Made by a program: the position numbers and the translations under genes. A stretch of DNA of 64,000 bases, from assembly GCF_031834595.1 (NCBI RefSeq), contig NZ_CP115541.1:372001-436000 (forward strand), in the 5' to 3' direction. Origin of the DNA: Stenotrophomonas oahuensis. GTDB taxonomy: Bacteria; Pseudomonadota; Gammaproteobacteria; Xanthomonadales; Xanthomonadaceae. The notes below the pieces were generated by a model. That model did not search any database, was not told the DNA's origin, and saw only the letters and a list, made by a program, of their open reading frames with translations. This document shows, piece after piece, positions 10,108 through 19,666 of this stretch. The stretch's first letter is position 1. The number at the start of each line of letters is the position of its first letter.

Positions 10108-12171
10108 ATGCTCTCAGGCTTCGATGGGCTCCGCTTCTCGCATTGGCACCCACAGATCCGTGACGATGGTGTCGTGGTGCTCAGCCTTGACCGCCAGGAC
10201 AGCAGCGTCAACGCCATGTCCCAGGACGTATTGCTGGAACTGGGCGACCTGGTGGAGCGGCTGGCGCTGGATCCGCCCAAGGCGGTGGTGGTGCAGTCGA
10301 TCAAGCCGGCCGGCTTCATCGCCGGGGCGGACCTGAAGGAATTCCAGGAGTTCGACCGCCGCGGTACGGTCAACGATGCCATCCGCCGCGGCCAGACCGT
10401 ATACCAGAAGCTATCCGAGCTGCCCTGCCCGACCGTAGCCGCCATCCACGGCCACTGCCTGGGCGGCGGCACCGAGCTGGCGCTGGCCTGCCGCTACCGC
10501 GTGGCCTCCAATGACGCTTCCACCCGGATCGGCCTGCCAGAAACCCAGCTGGGCATCTTCCCCGGCTGGGGCGGCAGCGCGCGCCTGCCACAGCTCGTCG
10601 GCGCGCCGGCGGCGATGGACCTGATGCTGACCGGCCGCACCCTGTCAGCCTCGGCGGCCCGCAACATCGGCCTGGTCGACAAGGTGGTGGCCCCGGCGGT
10701 GCTGCTGGATACCGCCGTCGCGCTGGGCCTGTCGGGAACCACCCGCCCGTTCAAGCAGCGCGCCACCGCCTGGGCGACCAATACCTGGCTGGCGCGCAAG
10801 CTGCTGGCCCCGCAGATGGCCAAGCAGGTGGCGCGCAAGGCCAAGAAGGACCACTACCCGGCCCCATACGCGCTGATCAACACCTGGGCACGCAGCGGCA
10901 GCAGCCCGATCCAGACCCGTCTGGATGCGGAGCGCCGCGCCGTGGTGAAGCTGGCCAGCACCCCCACCGCGCGCAATCTGATCCGCATCTTCTTCCTGAC
11001 CGAGCGCCTGAAGGCCTTGGGCGGCAAGGACCACGGCATCCGCCACGTGCACGTGGTCGGGGCCGGCGTGATGGGCGGCGATATCGCCGCATGGTCTGCC
11101 TACAAGGGCTTCGAGGTCACCCTGCAGGACCGCGAGCAGCGCTTCATCGACCCGGCCATGGAACGTGCGCAGGCGCTGTTTGCCAAGAAGGTCAAAGATG
11201 AAAGCAAGCGCCCGGCAGTGGCCGCGCGACTGAAGGCCGACCTTGCCGGCGACGGCGTGGCCCAGGCCGATCTGGTGATTGAAGCGATCATCGAGAACCC
11301 GGAAGCCAAGCGTGCGCTTTACCAGACGCTGGAGCCGAAGATGAAGGCCGATGCGCTGCTGACCACCAACACGTCGTCAATTCCGCTGGTGGAGCTGCGC
11401 GACCACATCCAGCGCCCGGCCCAGTTCGCCGGCCTGCATTACTTCAACCCGGTGGCGCAGATGCCGCTGGTGGAAATCATCCACCATGACGGCATGGACC
11501 CGCAGACCGAGCAGCGCCTCGCCGGTTTCTGCAAAGCGCTGGGCAAGTTCCCGGTGCCGGTGGCCGGTACGCCGGGCTTCCTGGTCAACCGTGTGCTGTT
11601 CCCGTACATGCTGGAAGCAGCCACTGCGTATGCCGAAGGCGTGCCGGGCCCGGTGATCGACAAGGCGGCGGTGAAGTTCGGCATGCCGATGGGCCCGATC
11701 GAACTGCTCGACACGGTTGGTCTGGACGTGGCCGCCGGCGTAGGCCATGAGCTGGCTCCGTTCCTGGGCCTGCAGATTCCGGCCGCGCTGCAGACCGTCG
11801 AGCCGGGCAAGCGCGGCAAGAAGGACGGCCAGGGGATCTATAAGTGGGAAAACGGTCGCGCGCAGAAGCCCGACGTGCCGGCCAACTACCAATCCCCCAC
11901 AGACCTGGAAGACCGCCTGATCCTGCCGCTGCTCAACGAAGCCGTGGCCTGCCTGCACGAAGGCGTGGTGGCCGATGCTGACCTGCTGGACGCCGGGGTG
12001 ATCTTCGGCACCGGTTTCGCGCCGTTCCGCGGCGGCCCGATCCAGCACATCCGCGCCACCGGGGCGGATGCGCTGGTCGAGCGGCTGAAGCTGCTGCAGC
12101 AGCGGTACGGGGATCGTTTCGCGCCGCGCCCGGGTTGGGATTCGCTGGTGTTGCGCGAACCAGTGGTGTGA
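10108..12171 (+). CDS. 3-hydroxyacyl-CoA dehydrogenase / enoyl-CoA hydratase (FadJ-like)
   Basis: 687 residues, a bifunctional beta-oxidation protein. The N-terminal crotonase domain has the oxyanion-hole segment AGFIAGADLKEF and GHCLGGGTELALACRYR with the catalytic-Glu region at IGLPETQLGIFPGWGG. The C-terminal dehydrogenase has the NAD motif VVGAGVMGGDIAAW and LHYFNPVAQMPLVEI. No thiolase gene is adjacent, so the fadA partner must be elsewhere. It is alone on the plus strand and followed by a hairpin. Confidence 0.92.
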   Translation: MLSGFDGLRFSHWHPQIRDDGVVVLSLDRQDSSVNAMSQDVLLELGDLVERLALDPPKAVVVQSIKPAGFIAGADLKEFQEFDRRGTVNDAIRRGQTVYQKLSELPCPTVAAIHGHCLGGGTELALACRYRVASNDASTRIGLPETQLGIFPGWGGSARLPQLVGAPAAMDLMLTGRTLSASAARNIGLVDKVVAPAVLLDTAVALGLSGTTRPFKQRATAWATNTWLARKLLAPQMAKQVARKAKKDHYPAPYALINTWARSGSSPIQTRLDAERRAVVKLASTPTARNLIRIFFLTERLKALGGKDHGIRHVHVVGAGVMGGDIAAWSAYKGFEVTLQDREQRFIDPAMERAQALFAKKVKDESKRPAVAARLKADLAGDGVAQADLVIEAIIENPEAKRALYQTLEPKMKADALLTTNTSSIPLVELRDHIQRPAQFAGLHYFNPVAQMPLVEIIHHDGMDPQTEQRLAGFCKALGKFPVPVAGTPGFLVNRVLFPYMLEAATAYAEGVPGPVIDKAAVKFGMPMGPIELLDTVGLDVAAGVGHELAPFLGLQIPAALQTVEPGKRGKKDGQGIYKWENGRAQKPDVPANYQSPTDLEDRLILPLLNEAVACLHEGVVADADLLDAGVIFGTGFAPFRGGPIQHIRATGADALVERLKLLQQRYGDRFAPRPGWDSLVLREPVV

Positions 12172-12179
12172 CGCAGATC

Positions 12180-12201
12180 AACGCCGCCGCAAGGCGGCGT
12201 T
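12180..12201 (+). terminator. Hairpin terminator after the fadJ-like gene
   Basis: AACGCCGCCG, loop CA, then AGGCGGCGTT, a near-perfect 10-bp stem 8 bases after the stop codon, followed by a modest T-rich stretch (GCTGCTTT). Confidence 0.65.
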
Positions 12202-12297
12202 GCTGCTTTCCGGACGACCTGTTGCTCGAATGGGGCATCCGGGCAGTGGCGTGACGTGCCATGCTGACGTTCTGTCCACGCCAGCGAGAACGCCCGC

Positions 12298-13161
12298 ATG
12301 ACCACCATCATCGCCCCGCGCGTCCATGATATCGGCGGCCTGGAAGTGCGCCGCGCCGTTCCCACGCTGCAGGCCCGCAGCGTTGGGCCGTTCGTGTTCG
12401 TCGACCAGATGGGTCCTGCGGTGCTGTCGGCCGGTGCCGGTATCGACGTGCGCCCGCATCCGCACATCGGCCTGGCCACGGTCACCTTCCTGTGGTCCGG
12501 TGCCATTGGCCACCGCGATACGCTCGGCTCGGACCAGGTGATCCGCCCGGGCGACGTGAACTGGATGACCGCCGGGCGGGGTATCGCGCATTCCGAACGC
12601 ACGCCGCCGGTGGAGCGTGAGCACGACCACCCGCTGCACGGCATGCAGACCTGGGTCGCGTTGCCGAAGAATTTCGAGGAAACCGATCCCGCGTTCTATC
12701 ACCACAGTGCCGCGACCCTGCCGCAGCAGCATCGTGACGGGGTGTGGTTGCGGGTGATCGCCGGGCGCGCTTACGGTGAAGAATCGCCGGTCAAGGTGTT
12801 CGCGGATACGTTGAACGTGGCCCTCGACCTGGAGACCGGCGCGGAACTGGACCTGGATACCGGCCACAAGGAACGCGCGATTTACGTGCTGGAAGGGGAC
12901 CTGCAGCTGGACGGTGTGGACGTGCCGGCACAGCACCTGATCCTGCCGGAGTTCAACGCACGTGGGCGGCTGCGTGCGAAGACGCCGGTCAAGGCGATGC
13001 TGCTGGGCGGCGAACCGCTGGATGGCCCGCGTCACCTGTGGTGGAACTTCGTGTCCAGCTCGAAGGAACGGATTGAACAGGCCAAGCACGATTGGGAAGC
13101 GGGGCGATTCGGGACGATTCCGGGGGATGACAAGGAGTTCATTCCGTTGCCGGGTTATTGA
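12298..13161 (+). CDS. Pirin family protein
   Basis: 287 residues, bicupin fold. The N-terminal cupin carries metal-binding histidines in RPHPHIGLATVTF and a further one in TAGRGIAHSE. Pirins bind iron or other metals and some are quercetin dioxygenases; the role here cannot be told from sequence. A different pirin is encoded 1.5 kb downstream on the opposite strand. Confidence 0.9.
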   Translation: MTTIIAPRVHDIGGLEVRRAVPTLQARSVGPFVFVDQMGPAVLSAGAGIDVRPHPHIGLATVTFLWSGAIGHRDTLGSDQVIRPGDVNWMTAGRGIAHSERTPPVEREHDHPLHGMQTWVALPKNFEETDPAFYHHSAATLPQQHRDGVWLRVIAGRAYGEESPVKVFADTLNVALDLETGAELDLDTGHKERAIYVLEGDLQLDGVDVPAQHLILPEFNARGRLRAKTPVKAMLLGGEPLDGPRHLWWNFVSSSKERIEQAKHDWEAGRFGTIPGDDKEFIPLPGY

Positions 13162-13164
13162 GGT

Positions 13165-13186
13165 TGCCGGGCAAGCCCGGCACTAC
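13165..13186 (-). repeat. GTAG-headed palindrome (SMAG-like)
   Basis: Minus strand GTAG + TGCCGGG-CTT-GCCCGGCA. Same subtype as the copy at 56526. Lies directly after the first pirin gene. Confidence 0.8.
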
Positions 13187-13344
13187 GTCGGCTTATCCGG
13201 ATACGGGCGCGTCACGACGCGTTCACGGAATTTCACGCACTTTCTGCCGTTCGTCGGCAGCTGACGCGCCCTTCACCCGGATGAACCGCGCTTCAGCTAC
13301 GTTCGCCGCAGCCCTCCTCCCCCGGGCGTCTGCGGAGACATGCA

Positions 13345-14073
13345 ATGAACATGGCAAAGCGATTGGCGGCCGAGTTCCTCGGCACGTTCTGGCTGGTACT
13401 GGGCGGCTGCGGCAGCGCCGTGCTGGCGGCGAAGTTCGGCGGGGACGGCAATCCTCTCGGCATCGGCTTCGTCGGCGTGGCCTTGGCCTTCGGCCTGACG
13501 GTGCTGACCGGGGCGTATGCGTTCGGGCACGTCTCGGGAGCCCACTTCAATCCGGCGGTCACGGTGGGGTTGTTCGCCGGGGGACGCTTTCCCGCCCGCG
13601 ACGTGGTGCCCTACATCCTGGCGCAGGTGGTGGGGGGCGTTCTGGCCGCCTGGATCCTCCTGCACATCGCCAGCGGAGCACCCGGCTTTGCCATTGACGG
13701 CAGCCAGGCTGGCGCGTTTGCCAGCAACGGCTACGGGGCACTGTCGCCGGGCGGCTACAGCGTGGCGGCCGCCTTCCTGTGTGAGGTCGTCCTGACCGCG
13801 ATGTTCCTGGTGGTGATCATGGGCGCGACGCACGGTCGTGCTCCCGCCGGCTTTGCCCCGCTGGCCATCGGCCTGGCCCTGACCCTGATCCACCTGATCA
13901 GCATTCCGGTGACCAACACCTCGGTAAACCCGGCGCGCTCCACCGCCGTCGCGGTGTTTGCGGGCAGCGGCGCGCTGAGCCAGCTGTGGCTGTTCTGGCT
14001 GGCCCCGTTGCTGGGCGGGGTGATCGGCGGCATCGTCTACAAGTGGATCGGGGCCGAACCCCGCCCCGGCTGA
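13345..14073 (+). CDS. aqpZ: Aquaporin Z
   Basis: 242 residues, six-helix MIP channel. Both NPA boxes are intact ([13 protein letters not shown] and [13 protein letters not shown]); the selectivity-filter context fits a water-specific aquaporin. The start could be 13345 or the Met two codons later. It stands alone between the two pirin genes. Confidence 0.94.
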   Translation: MNMAKRLAAEFLGTFWLVLGGCGSAVLAAKFGGDGNPLGIGFVGVALAFGLTVLTGAYAFGHVSGAHFNPAVTVGLFAGGRFPARDVVPYILAQVVGGVLAAWILLHIASGAPGFAIDGSQAGAFASNGYGALSPGGYSVAAAFLCEVVLTAMFLVVIMGATHGRAPAGFAPLAIGLALTLIHLISIPVTNTSVNPARSTAVAVFAGSGALSQLWLFWLAPLLGGVIGGIVYKWIGAEPRPG

Positions 14074-14223
14074 CCATACGCCTAGCCGGATTCAGATACA
14101 TTTGAAACAGTTATTTGAAGATCCGGTCACATTCCGTTAAGGTCAAAATCACCAGCCCGTCACGCGACCGGAGATTGGACGCTCCGGCTCCGTGGCCCTG
14201 CCATTCGACTTCTTGGGGGAAGC

Positions 14224-14685
14224 ATGAACGTCCTGCGCGCTGTTGTAACGCTGTGCCTGCTGTTGAGTGCCACCGTGGCCTCCGCTCAGGCCACCGCCGA
14301 ATGTCCCAACCTGCCGGCCGACAGTGGCCTGCAATGGAAGGAACAGGCGGAAAACAACTATCTGTCGTGCAAAGCCACGACGGCTGACGGGCGCGAAGTT
14401 CTGAGCCTGACGCTGACCCAATCCGATCCGAACATTCCGCTCTCGCGCCCGCTGCGCCAGGAGAAGGGCACGTTCGCCGGCGAAAGCATGTACTGGTACC
14501 TGCCCGACCTGGGTGGCCAGACACCTCCGGGCTACGCCGACCGGCGAATGACCACGGTGAAGCTGGACAAGAACAAGTACGCGCAGATCTCGCTGTATCC
14601 CAGCGACTCCAAGGAACTGGGTTCCCTGCAGACGCTGACGCGGGGCATGGCGCTGGGCTCGTCGGCGGTTGCTTCCGAGCGTTGA
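14224..14685 (+). CDS. Secreted protein of unknown function
   Basis: 153 residues. A signal peptide (MNVLRAVVTLCLLLSATVASAQA) is followed by a small soluble domain with two Cys that could form a disulfide. A GGGGGA ribosome site precedes the ATG. I recognise no family. It is probably periplasmic. Confidence 0.75.
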   Translation: MNVLRAVVTLCLLLSATVASAQATAECPNLPADSGLQWKEQAENNYLSCKATTADGREVLSLTLTQSDPNIPLSRPLRQEKGTFAGESMYWYLPDLGGQTPPGYADRRMTTVKLDKNKYAQISLYPSDSKELGSLQTLTRGMALGSSAVASER

Positions 14686-14698
14686 GGGTAGATGGGGG

Positions 14699-14721
14699 TG
14701 CCGGCCAGCGGCCGGCACTAC
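14699..14721 (-). repeat. GTAG-headed palindrome (SMAG-like)
   Basis: Minus strand GTAG + TGCCGGCC-GCT-GGCCGGCA, placed between the convergent ends of the secreted-protein gene and the second pirin. Confidence 0.8.
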
Positions 14722-14724
14722 CTT

Positions 14725-15576
14725 TTAAAAGCGGCCTTCCTGGAAATCCACGAACGCCTGCATCAGTTCCTGCCGCGTGTTCATCACAAACGGCCCGTGA
14801 CGCATGACCGGCTCACGCAGTGGCCGGCCTGCCACCAGGATCAACCGGGCACCTTCGGCACCGGCCTGAAGCTGCAGCACCTCGCCTCCCCCCAGCACCG
14901 CCATTTCCTGGGCTTTAACCGGGCGCGCCTCATCGCCCTGCCCGACCGTCAACGCCCCCTCGAACACATAGGCGAACGCGTTATGCCCATCTGGCAGCAC
15001 GTACTCCCAGGCCACGCCCGGGTTGAGTTCGATGTCCAGGTACACCGGATCGGTGGCCGGCTGCGCAATCGGCCCCACGGTGTCGCCTACCTGCCCGGCA
15101 ATCACCTTCACCTGCACGCCCGCCGCCGGCTGCACCACCGGAATGCGCTCGGGCGCGAATTCCTGGTACTTCGGGTCAGTCATCTTCTCGCGTGCCGGCA
15201 GATTCACCCACAGCTGGAAACCGCGCATGCGCCCGGACTCCTGTTCCGGCATTTCCGAGTGGACCAGGCCACGACCGGCGGTCATCCACTGCACGCTGCC
15301 CGGGGTAAGAAGGCCCTCGTTGCCGTGGTTGTCCTTGTGCCGCATGCGCCCGTCCAGCATGTAGGTCACGGTCTCGAAGCCGCGGTGCGGGTGGCTGGGG
15401 AAGCCGGCGAGGTAGTCCTCGGCCTTGTCGGTGCCGAACTCGTCCAGCAGCAGGAACGGGTCCAGGTCCGGCAGGTCGGGGCCGCCGATGACACGGGTCA
15501 GGCGCACGCCGGCCCCGTCAGAGGTGGGCATGCCACGAATGGTGCGCTGCACACGCACGGGGGTTGGGGTGCTCAT
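14725..15576 (-). CDS. Pirin family protein (second copy)
   Basis: 283 residues. Cupin metal ligands lie in FPSHPHRGFETVTYML and TAGRGLVHSEMPEQE, and the C-terminal pirin domain is present. It is clearly divergent from the pirin at 12298, so this is not a recent duplication. It ends against a GTAG palindrome. Confidence 0.9.
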   Translation of the reverse strand: MSTPTPVRVQRTIRGMPTSDGAGVRLTRVIGGPDLPDLDPFLLLDEFGTDKAEDYLAGFPSHPHRGFETVTYMLDGRMRHKDNHGNEGLLTPGSVQWMTAGRGLVHSEMPEQESGRMRGFQLWVNLPAREKMTDPKYQEFAPERIPVVQPAAGVQVKVIAGQVGDTVGPIAQPATDPVYLDIELNPGVAWEYVLPDGHNAFAYVFEGALTVGQGDEARPVKAQEMAVLGGGEVLQLQAGAEGARLILVAGRPLREPVMRHGPFVMNTRQELMQAFVDFQEGRF

Positions 15577-15771
15577 GTTGACTCCATCGAAAGGTTACCC
15601 GGTACAAGATGGGCGCAGCTTCTGGAGCCGCCAACGGCCACGCCCGCAACCCATTGTTCCAGACACAAGACCCATACGACCAAAGTACTAGCGGCAAGCC
15701 ACCGCGATTGCATTGACCCGGTCCATGACTGGGCAGACTCTTAACAGGCACTCCAGGGAGACGCACATCTC

Positions 15772-17853
15772 ATGAAAGGTTTTTCCAAGCTGGGCTGGGC
15801 CGCGCTCGCGCTGCTCGGCGCATTCTGTCTTGGCACCGTCGCATTGCGGCGGGGCGAACACATCAATGCCTTGTGGATCGTGGTTGCCGCGGTCTCCATC
15901 TACCTCATCGCCTACCGCTTCTACAGTCTGTTCATTGCCGACAAGGTGATGCAGCTCGATCCCACCCGGGCCACGCCTGCGGTGATCAACAACGACGGCC
16001 TGGACTACGTGCCCACCAACAAGCACGTGCTGTTCGGCCACCACTTTGCTGCTATCGCCGGCGCGGGCCCGCTGGTCGGCCCGGTGCTGGCGGCGCAGAT
16101 GGGCTACCTGCCCGGCCTGCTCTGGCTGGTGGTCGGCGTGGTGCTGGCCGGCGCGGTGCAGGACTTCATGGTGCTGTTCCTGTCCAGCCGCCGCAACGGC
16201 CGCTCGCTGGGTGACCTGGTGCGCGAGGAAATGGGCCAGGTGCCGGGCACCATTGCCCTGTTCGGTGCCTTCCTGATCATGATCATCATCCTGGCCGTGC
16301 TGGCGATGGTGGTGGTGAAGGCGCTGGCGGAAAGCCCGTGGGGCATGTTCACCGTGATTGCCACGATGCCCATCGCGATCCTGATGGGCATCTACATGCG
16401 CTACATCCGCCCGGGCAAGATCGGTGAGATCTCCGTGGTCGGCCTGATCCTGCTGCTGCTGGCGATCTGGTACGGCGGCAAGATCGCCGCCGACCCGGTG
16501 TGGGGTCCGGCCTTCACCTTCACCGGCAGCCAGATCACCTGGATGCTGATCGGCTACGGCTTCGTCGCATCGGTGCTGCCGGTGTGGCTGCTGCTGGCTC
16601 CGCGCGACTACCTGTCCACCTTCCTCAAGATCGGCACCATTGTGGCGCTGGCGATCGGCATCCTGATCGTGATGCCGGAACTGAAGATGCCGGCGCTAAC
16701 CCAGTTCGCCGCCAGCGGCGACGGCCCGGTGTGGAAGGGCGGCATGTTCCCGTTCCTGTTCATCACTATCGCCTGCGGCGCGGTGTCGGGTTTCCACGCG
16801 CTGATCTCCTCGGGCACCACGCCCAAGCTGCTGGCCAATGAAAGCCACATGCGCTACATCGGCTACGGCGGCATGCTGATGGAATCGTTCGTTGCGGTGA
16901 TGGCATTGGTGGCCGCGTCGATCATCGACCCGGGCATCTACTTTGCGATGAACAGCCCGGCGGCGGTGATCGGGGCAGATGCGGTGTCCGCCGCGCACTA
17001 CATCACCAACACCTGGGGCTTCACCATCACGCCAGAACAACTGGAAGCCACCGCGGTTGCGATTGGCGAACCAACCATTCTGCACCGCGCCGGTGGTGCA
17101 CCCACGTTGGCGGTGGGCATTGCGCAGATCCTGCATGAGGCCATTCCCAGCGGCAGCAACGCGATGATGGCGTTCTGGTACCACTTCGCGATTCTGTTTG
17201 AAGCGCTGTTCATCCTGACCGCCGTGGATGCAGGCACGCGTGCCGGCCGCTTCATGCTGCAGGACCTGCTGGGCAATTTCATTCCGGCGCTGAAGAAGAC
17301 CGAGTCGTGGACCGCCAACATCATCGCCACCGCAGGTTGCGTGGCGTTGTGGGGCTACCTGCTGTACACCGGCGTGGTCGATCCGTTTGGTGGCATCCAG
17401 ACCTTGTGGCCCCTGTTTGGCATCTCCAACCAGATGCTGGCCGGTATTGCGCTGATGCTGGGCACGGTGGTGCTGTTCAAGATGAAGCGTGACCGCTACG
17501 CCTGGGTCACCGCGGTGCCGGCGGTGTGGCTGCTGATCTGCACCACCTACGCGGGGCTGATCAAGATCTTTGACAGCAACCCGGCGCAGGGCTTCCTGGC
17601 GCAGGCGCACAAGTTCCAGGACGCGATTGCCAGCGGCACCATCACCGCACCGGCCAAGAGCGTGGCGCAGATGCAGCAGATCGTGGTCAACGCCTACGTC
17701 AACACCGGCCTGACCGTGCTGTTCCTGTTCGTGGTGTTCTCGATCCTGGCCTATGCGATCAAGACCATTGTGGTGGCGCGTCGTTCGCCGCAGCGCACGG
17801 ACAAGGAAACCGCGTACGTGAAGCTGGAACCGCACCAGATGGCGGACCTGTAA
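15772..17853 (+). CDS. cstA: Carbon starvation protein CstA, pyruvate transporter
   Basis: 693 residues with many membrane helices. The early motif HFAAIAGAGPLVGPVLAAQ is diagnostic of CstA. E. coli CstA and BtsT import pyruvate. The stop codon overlaps the start of the YbdD-type gene by one base, the conserved cstA-ybdD arrangement. No clear CRP-like (Clp) operator was seen in the 195 bases upstream. A GGGAG lies 11 bases before the start. Confidence 0.95.
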   Translation: MKGFSKLGWAALALLGAFCLGTVALRRGEHINALWIVVAAVSIYLIAYRFYSLFIADKVMQLDPTRATPAVINNDGLDYVPTNKHVLFGHHFAAIAGAGPLVGPVLAAQMGYLPGLLWLVVGVVLAGAVQDFMVLFLSSRRNGRSLGDLVREEMGQVPGTIALFGAFLIMIIILAVLAMVVVKALAESPWGMFTVIATMPIAILMGIYMRYIRPGKIGEISVVGLILLLLAIWYGGKIAADPVWGPAFTFTGSQITWMLIGYGFVASVLPVWLLLAPRDYLSTFLKIGTIVALAIGILIVMPELKMPALTQFAASGDGPVWKGGMFPFLFITIACGAVSGFHALISSGTTPKLLANESHMRYIGYGGMLMESFVAVMALVAASIIDPGIYFAMNSPAAVIGADAVSAAHYITNTWGFTITPEQLEATAVAIGEPTILHRAGGAPTLAVGIAQILHEAIPSGSNAMMAFWYHFAILFEALFILTAVDAGTRAGRFMLQDLLGNFIPALKKTESWTANIIATAGCVALWGYLLYTGVVDPFGGIQTLWPLFGISNQMLAGIALMLGTVVLFKMKRDRYAWVTAVPAVWLLICTTYAGLIKIFDSNPAQGFLAQAHKFQDAIASGTITAPAKSVAQMQQIVVNAYVNTGLTVLFLFVVFSILAYAIKTIVVARRSPQRTDKETAYVKLEPHQMADL

Positions 17854-18077
17854 TGGGTACCGGTCTTGTTCCTGTCAGTCAGTACCAGGCCCACCGCCGC
17901 CTCTGGCGGCGGCTGGTGCAGACCGCGCGGCTTTGCTGCGGTATTCCGGACTACGACAATTACGTGCGGCACGTGCTGGAAAAACACCCGGACCGCACGC
18001 CGATGGACTACAAGACGTTCTTCCGCGAGCGTCAGGAAGCCCGCTACAGCGGGCGCAACGGTGGTCGTTGTTGTTGA
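17853..18077 (+). CDS. YbdD/YjiX family small protein
   Basis: 74 residues. The family core is visible (CCGIPDYDNYVRHVLEKHPD, then MDYKTFFRERQEARY). Such proteins accompany CstA or BtsT and are needed for pyruvate uptake. The ATG shares the last A of the cstA stop codon (TAATG), so translation is coupled. The C-terminus ends in two Cys. Confidence 0.9.
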   Translation: MGTGLVPVSQYQAHRRLWRRLVQTARLCCGIPDYDNYVRHVLEKHPDRTPMDYKTFFRERQEARYSGRNGGRCC

Positions 18078-18100
18078 CTGCCGGTTGATCGTTTGAAATG

Positions 18101-18133
18101 AAAAAGGCGACGCAGATGCGTCGCCTTTTTTTG
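18101..18133. terminator. Bidirectional terminator between ybdD and hipA
   Basis: AAAAAGGCGACGCA, loop, then TGCGTCGCCTTTTTTT: a perfect stem flanked by A- and T-runs, so it can end the cstA-ybdD transcript and the converging hipBA transcript. Confidence 0.9.
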
Positions 18134-18146
18134 TAGAGCACTCGGG

Positions 18147-19367
18147 CTATGGCGCGAGCGAGCACGGTGAGTGGCCTGCCACCAGCGCCTCGAATCGCGC
18201 CAGCGACGGTTCGAAGCACTTTCGCAATTCCGGGACCTGGTTGATCCGATCGCTTTCGGTGTACATGACCACGTGCATGGCTTCCACCAGCCGGGCGATT
18301 CGCCCCAGCGGATCTTCAATCCGGCAACTGCTCCTCCCAAACGCTTCCAGGTCCACCCGGGCCGCCATCAGGCCCTTCTGGTGATTCAGACTCAGCGCCA
18401 GCACATCGCTCGGGTTGTAGCAGGTTGTGCAGACAATGTCGTAAGCCGGCGACATTTTCACCGCACCTCGGGCAGGATCCTCATAGGTCACACCGAAGTT
18501 CTTCAGATGCGCATCCCCGTTGCCAACGAGGACGGACAACGCGACCTGGTCAAAAAGTTGTGCCAGCGCCGCCGATCGATGCTCGCTCGAGCAATAGGCG
18601 GTGAGCACTTTGGCAACCTGCTCATAACTGAGCCGGTACTTCGCTTCCGCGTTGAGGCCCACCAGGGCAGCAACGTCTTCAAACCCGATTGGGGTTCCTG
18701 CCGGCGTTCGATCAAACCGGCGCATGACGAAGCGTTTGCCGTCCTCTGACAGGAAGAATTCCGGAACCGCAATTCCAGCCTCCCTTGCAATCGACATGCA
18801 CAGGTACTCATTGATGGCCAGACCCGGGAAATGGGCACCTTCAGTTTTGACGATGAGTTCCCGGGTAGGCAGAAGCGCCTTTCCGAACACTGCCGGTGTC
18901 TGCTCGGGAACCAGAAGCTTCGGCTGCATACCGGAGACACCTGACCGCATGAGGTATTCCTCGGCCAGTTCCTGGAACAAGTCGTGTGTTCCCTGGTCTG
19001 CCAGCACACGCCCAAGGTCCACGCCTACTGCTCCCCCAATGGTGAAGTCGGGGCTTTCAAGCGAAACGCGACCGATCCCGGCTTCCCCTCCCGTCATTGC
19101 AAGCAGCAACATGGAATCAAGGTCGGTGGTTTTCCCGAACCGATGTTTCAGCATCTCCAGCATGTGACCTTCTGGAAGGTTCATCTGGAAAATGGCCATG
19201 GGTTCGGAGCCTTCGTAAGGCTGCATGACCACCGGCATGCCCAGAGAGACAGCGCACGATGGCAAGGCGTGCGGCGCGTAGGTAAAGGCGTAGTACCCCA
19301 GGTAGTCCAACTGCCCTGACAAGCCCTGCGGCGTCGATACCGTCATGGTTGTCCGCCGGTCCATCAT
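18147..19367 (-). CDS. hipA: HipA family serine/threonine kinase toxin (module 1)
   Basis: 406 residues. HipA toxins phosphorylate aminoacyl-tRNA synthetases and induce dormancy. Visible: N-subdomain 1 (about 5-100), P-loop-like VSGMQPKLLV, LPTRELIVKT, catalytic loop GNGDAHLKNFGV and metal-binding MSPAYDIVCT. Start chosen at 19367 because ATGA overlaps the hipB stop; the longer upstream frame is the hipB region read out of frame. All kinase motifs look intact, so it should be active. Confidence 0.9.
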   Translation of the reverse strand: MMDRRTTMTVSTPQGLSGQLDYLGYYAFTYAPHALPSCAVSLGMPVVMQPYEGSEPMAIFQMNLPEGHMLEMLKHRFGKTTDLDSMLLLAMTGGEAGIGRVSLESPDFTIGGAVGVDLGRVLADQGTHDLFQELAEEYLMRSGVSGMQPKLLVPEQTPAVFGKALLPTRELIVKTEGAHFPGLAINEYLCMSIAREAGIAVPEFFLSEDGKRFVMRRFDRTPAGTPIGFEDVAALVGLNAEAKYRLSYEQVAKVLTAYCSSEHRSAALAQLFDQVALSVLVGNGDAHLKNFGVTYEDPARGAVKMSPAYDIVCTTCYNPSDVLALSLNHQKGLMAARVDLEAFGRSSCRIEDPLGRIARLVEAMHVVMYTESDRINQVPELRKCFEPSLARFEALVAGHSPCSLAP

Positions 19368-19666
19368 GCGCCTCTGCCCGGCTTGCCGGGACGGGCTCGA
19401 CCACGAGGCGGCTCCACCAGTCCCAGCAGCGCCTGCATTTCCGCCGTAGTTGGCTTGAAGGCAGGCACCACGTTGAGTTCGGCCCCCATGCTTTCCAGTA
19501 CCGCGACAGCCGACCCCAGGGCAGTCCCGGCAGCCCCCTTCTCCAGTTCGATGATCGTTTTCCGGTTTACACCAGCGGCGGCAGCCAAGGCTTCCTGGCT
19601 CAGGCCGCGCTCGATGCGCATGCGCCTGATTTGATCGGCGAGTCGACTGAGAATGACGTCCTTCAT
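19364..19666 (-). CDS. hipB: HipB-type antitoxin, XRE family (module 1)
   Basis: 100 residues from the ATG at 19666. A helix-turn-helix covers about 15-60 (LSQEALAAAAGVNRKTIIELEKG), with a Pro/Arg-rich C-terminal tail. It binds HipA and represses its own operon. Codons further upstream would run into a TATAAT box at 19679-19674 that ends only 7 bases before this ATG, so the mRNA may be leaderless. Several operator-like palindromes lie just upstream. Confidence 0.87.
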   Translation of the reverse strand: MKDVILSRLADQIRRMRIERGLSQEALAAAAGVNRKTIIELEKGAAGTALGSAVAVLESMGAELNVVPAFKPTTAEMQALLGLVEPPRGRARPGKPGRGA

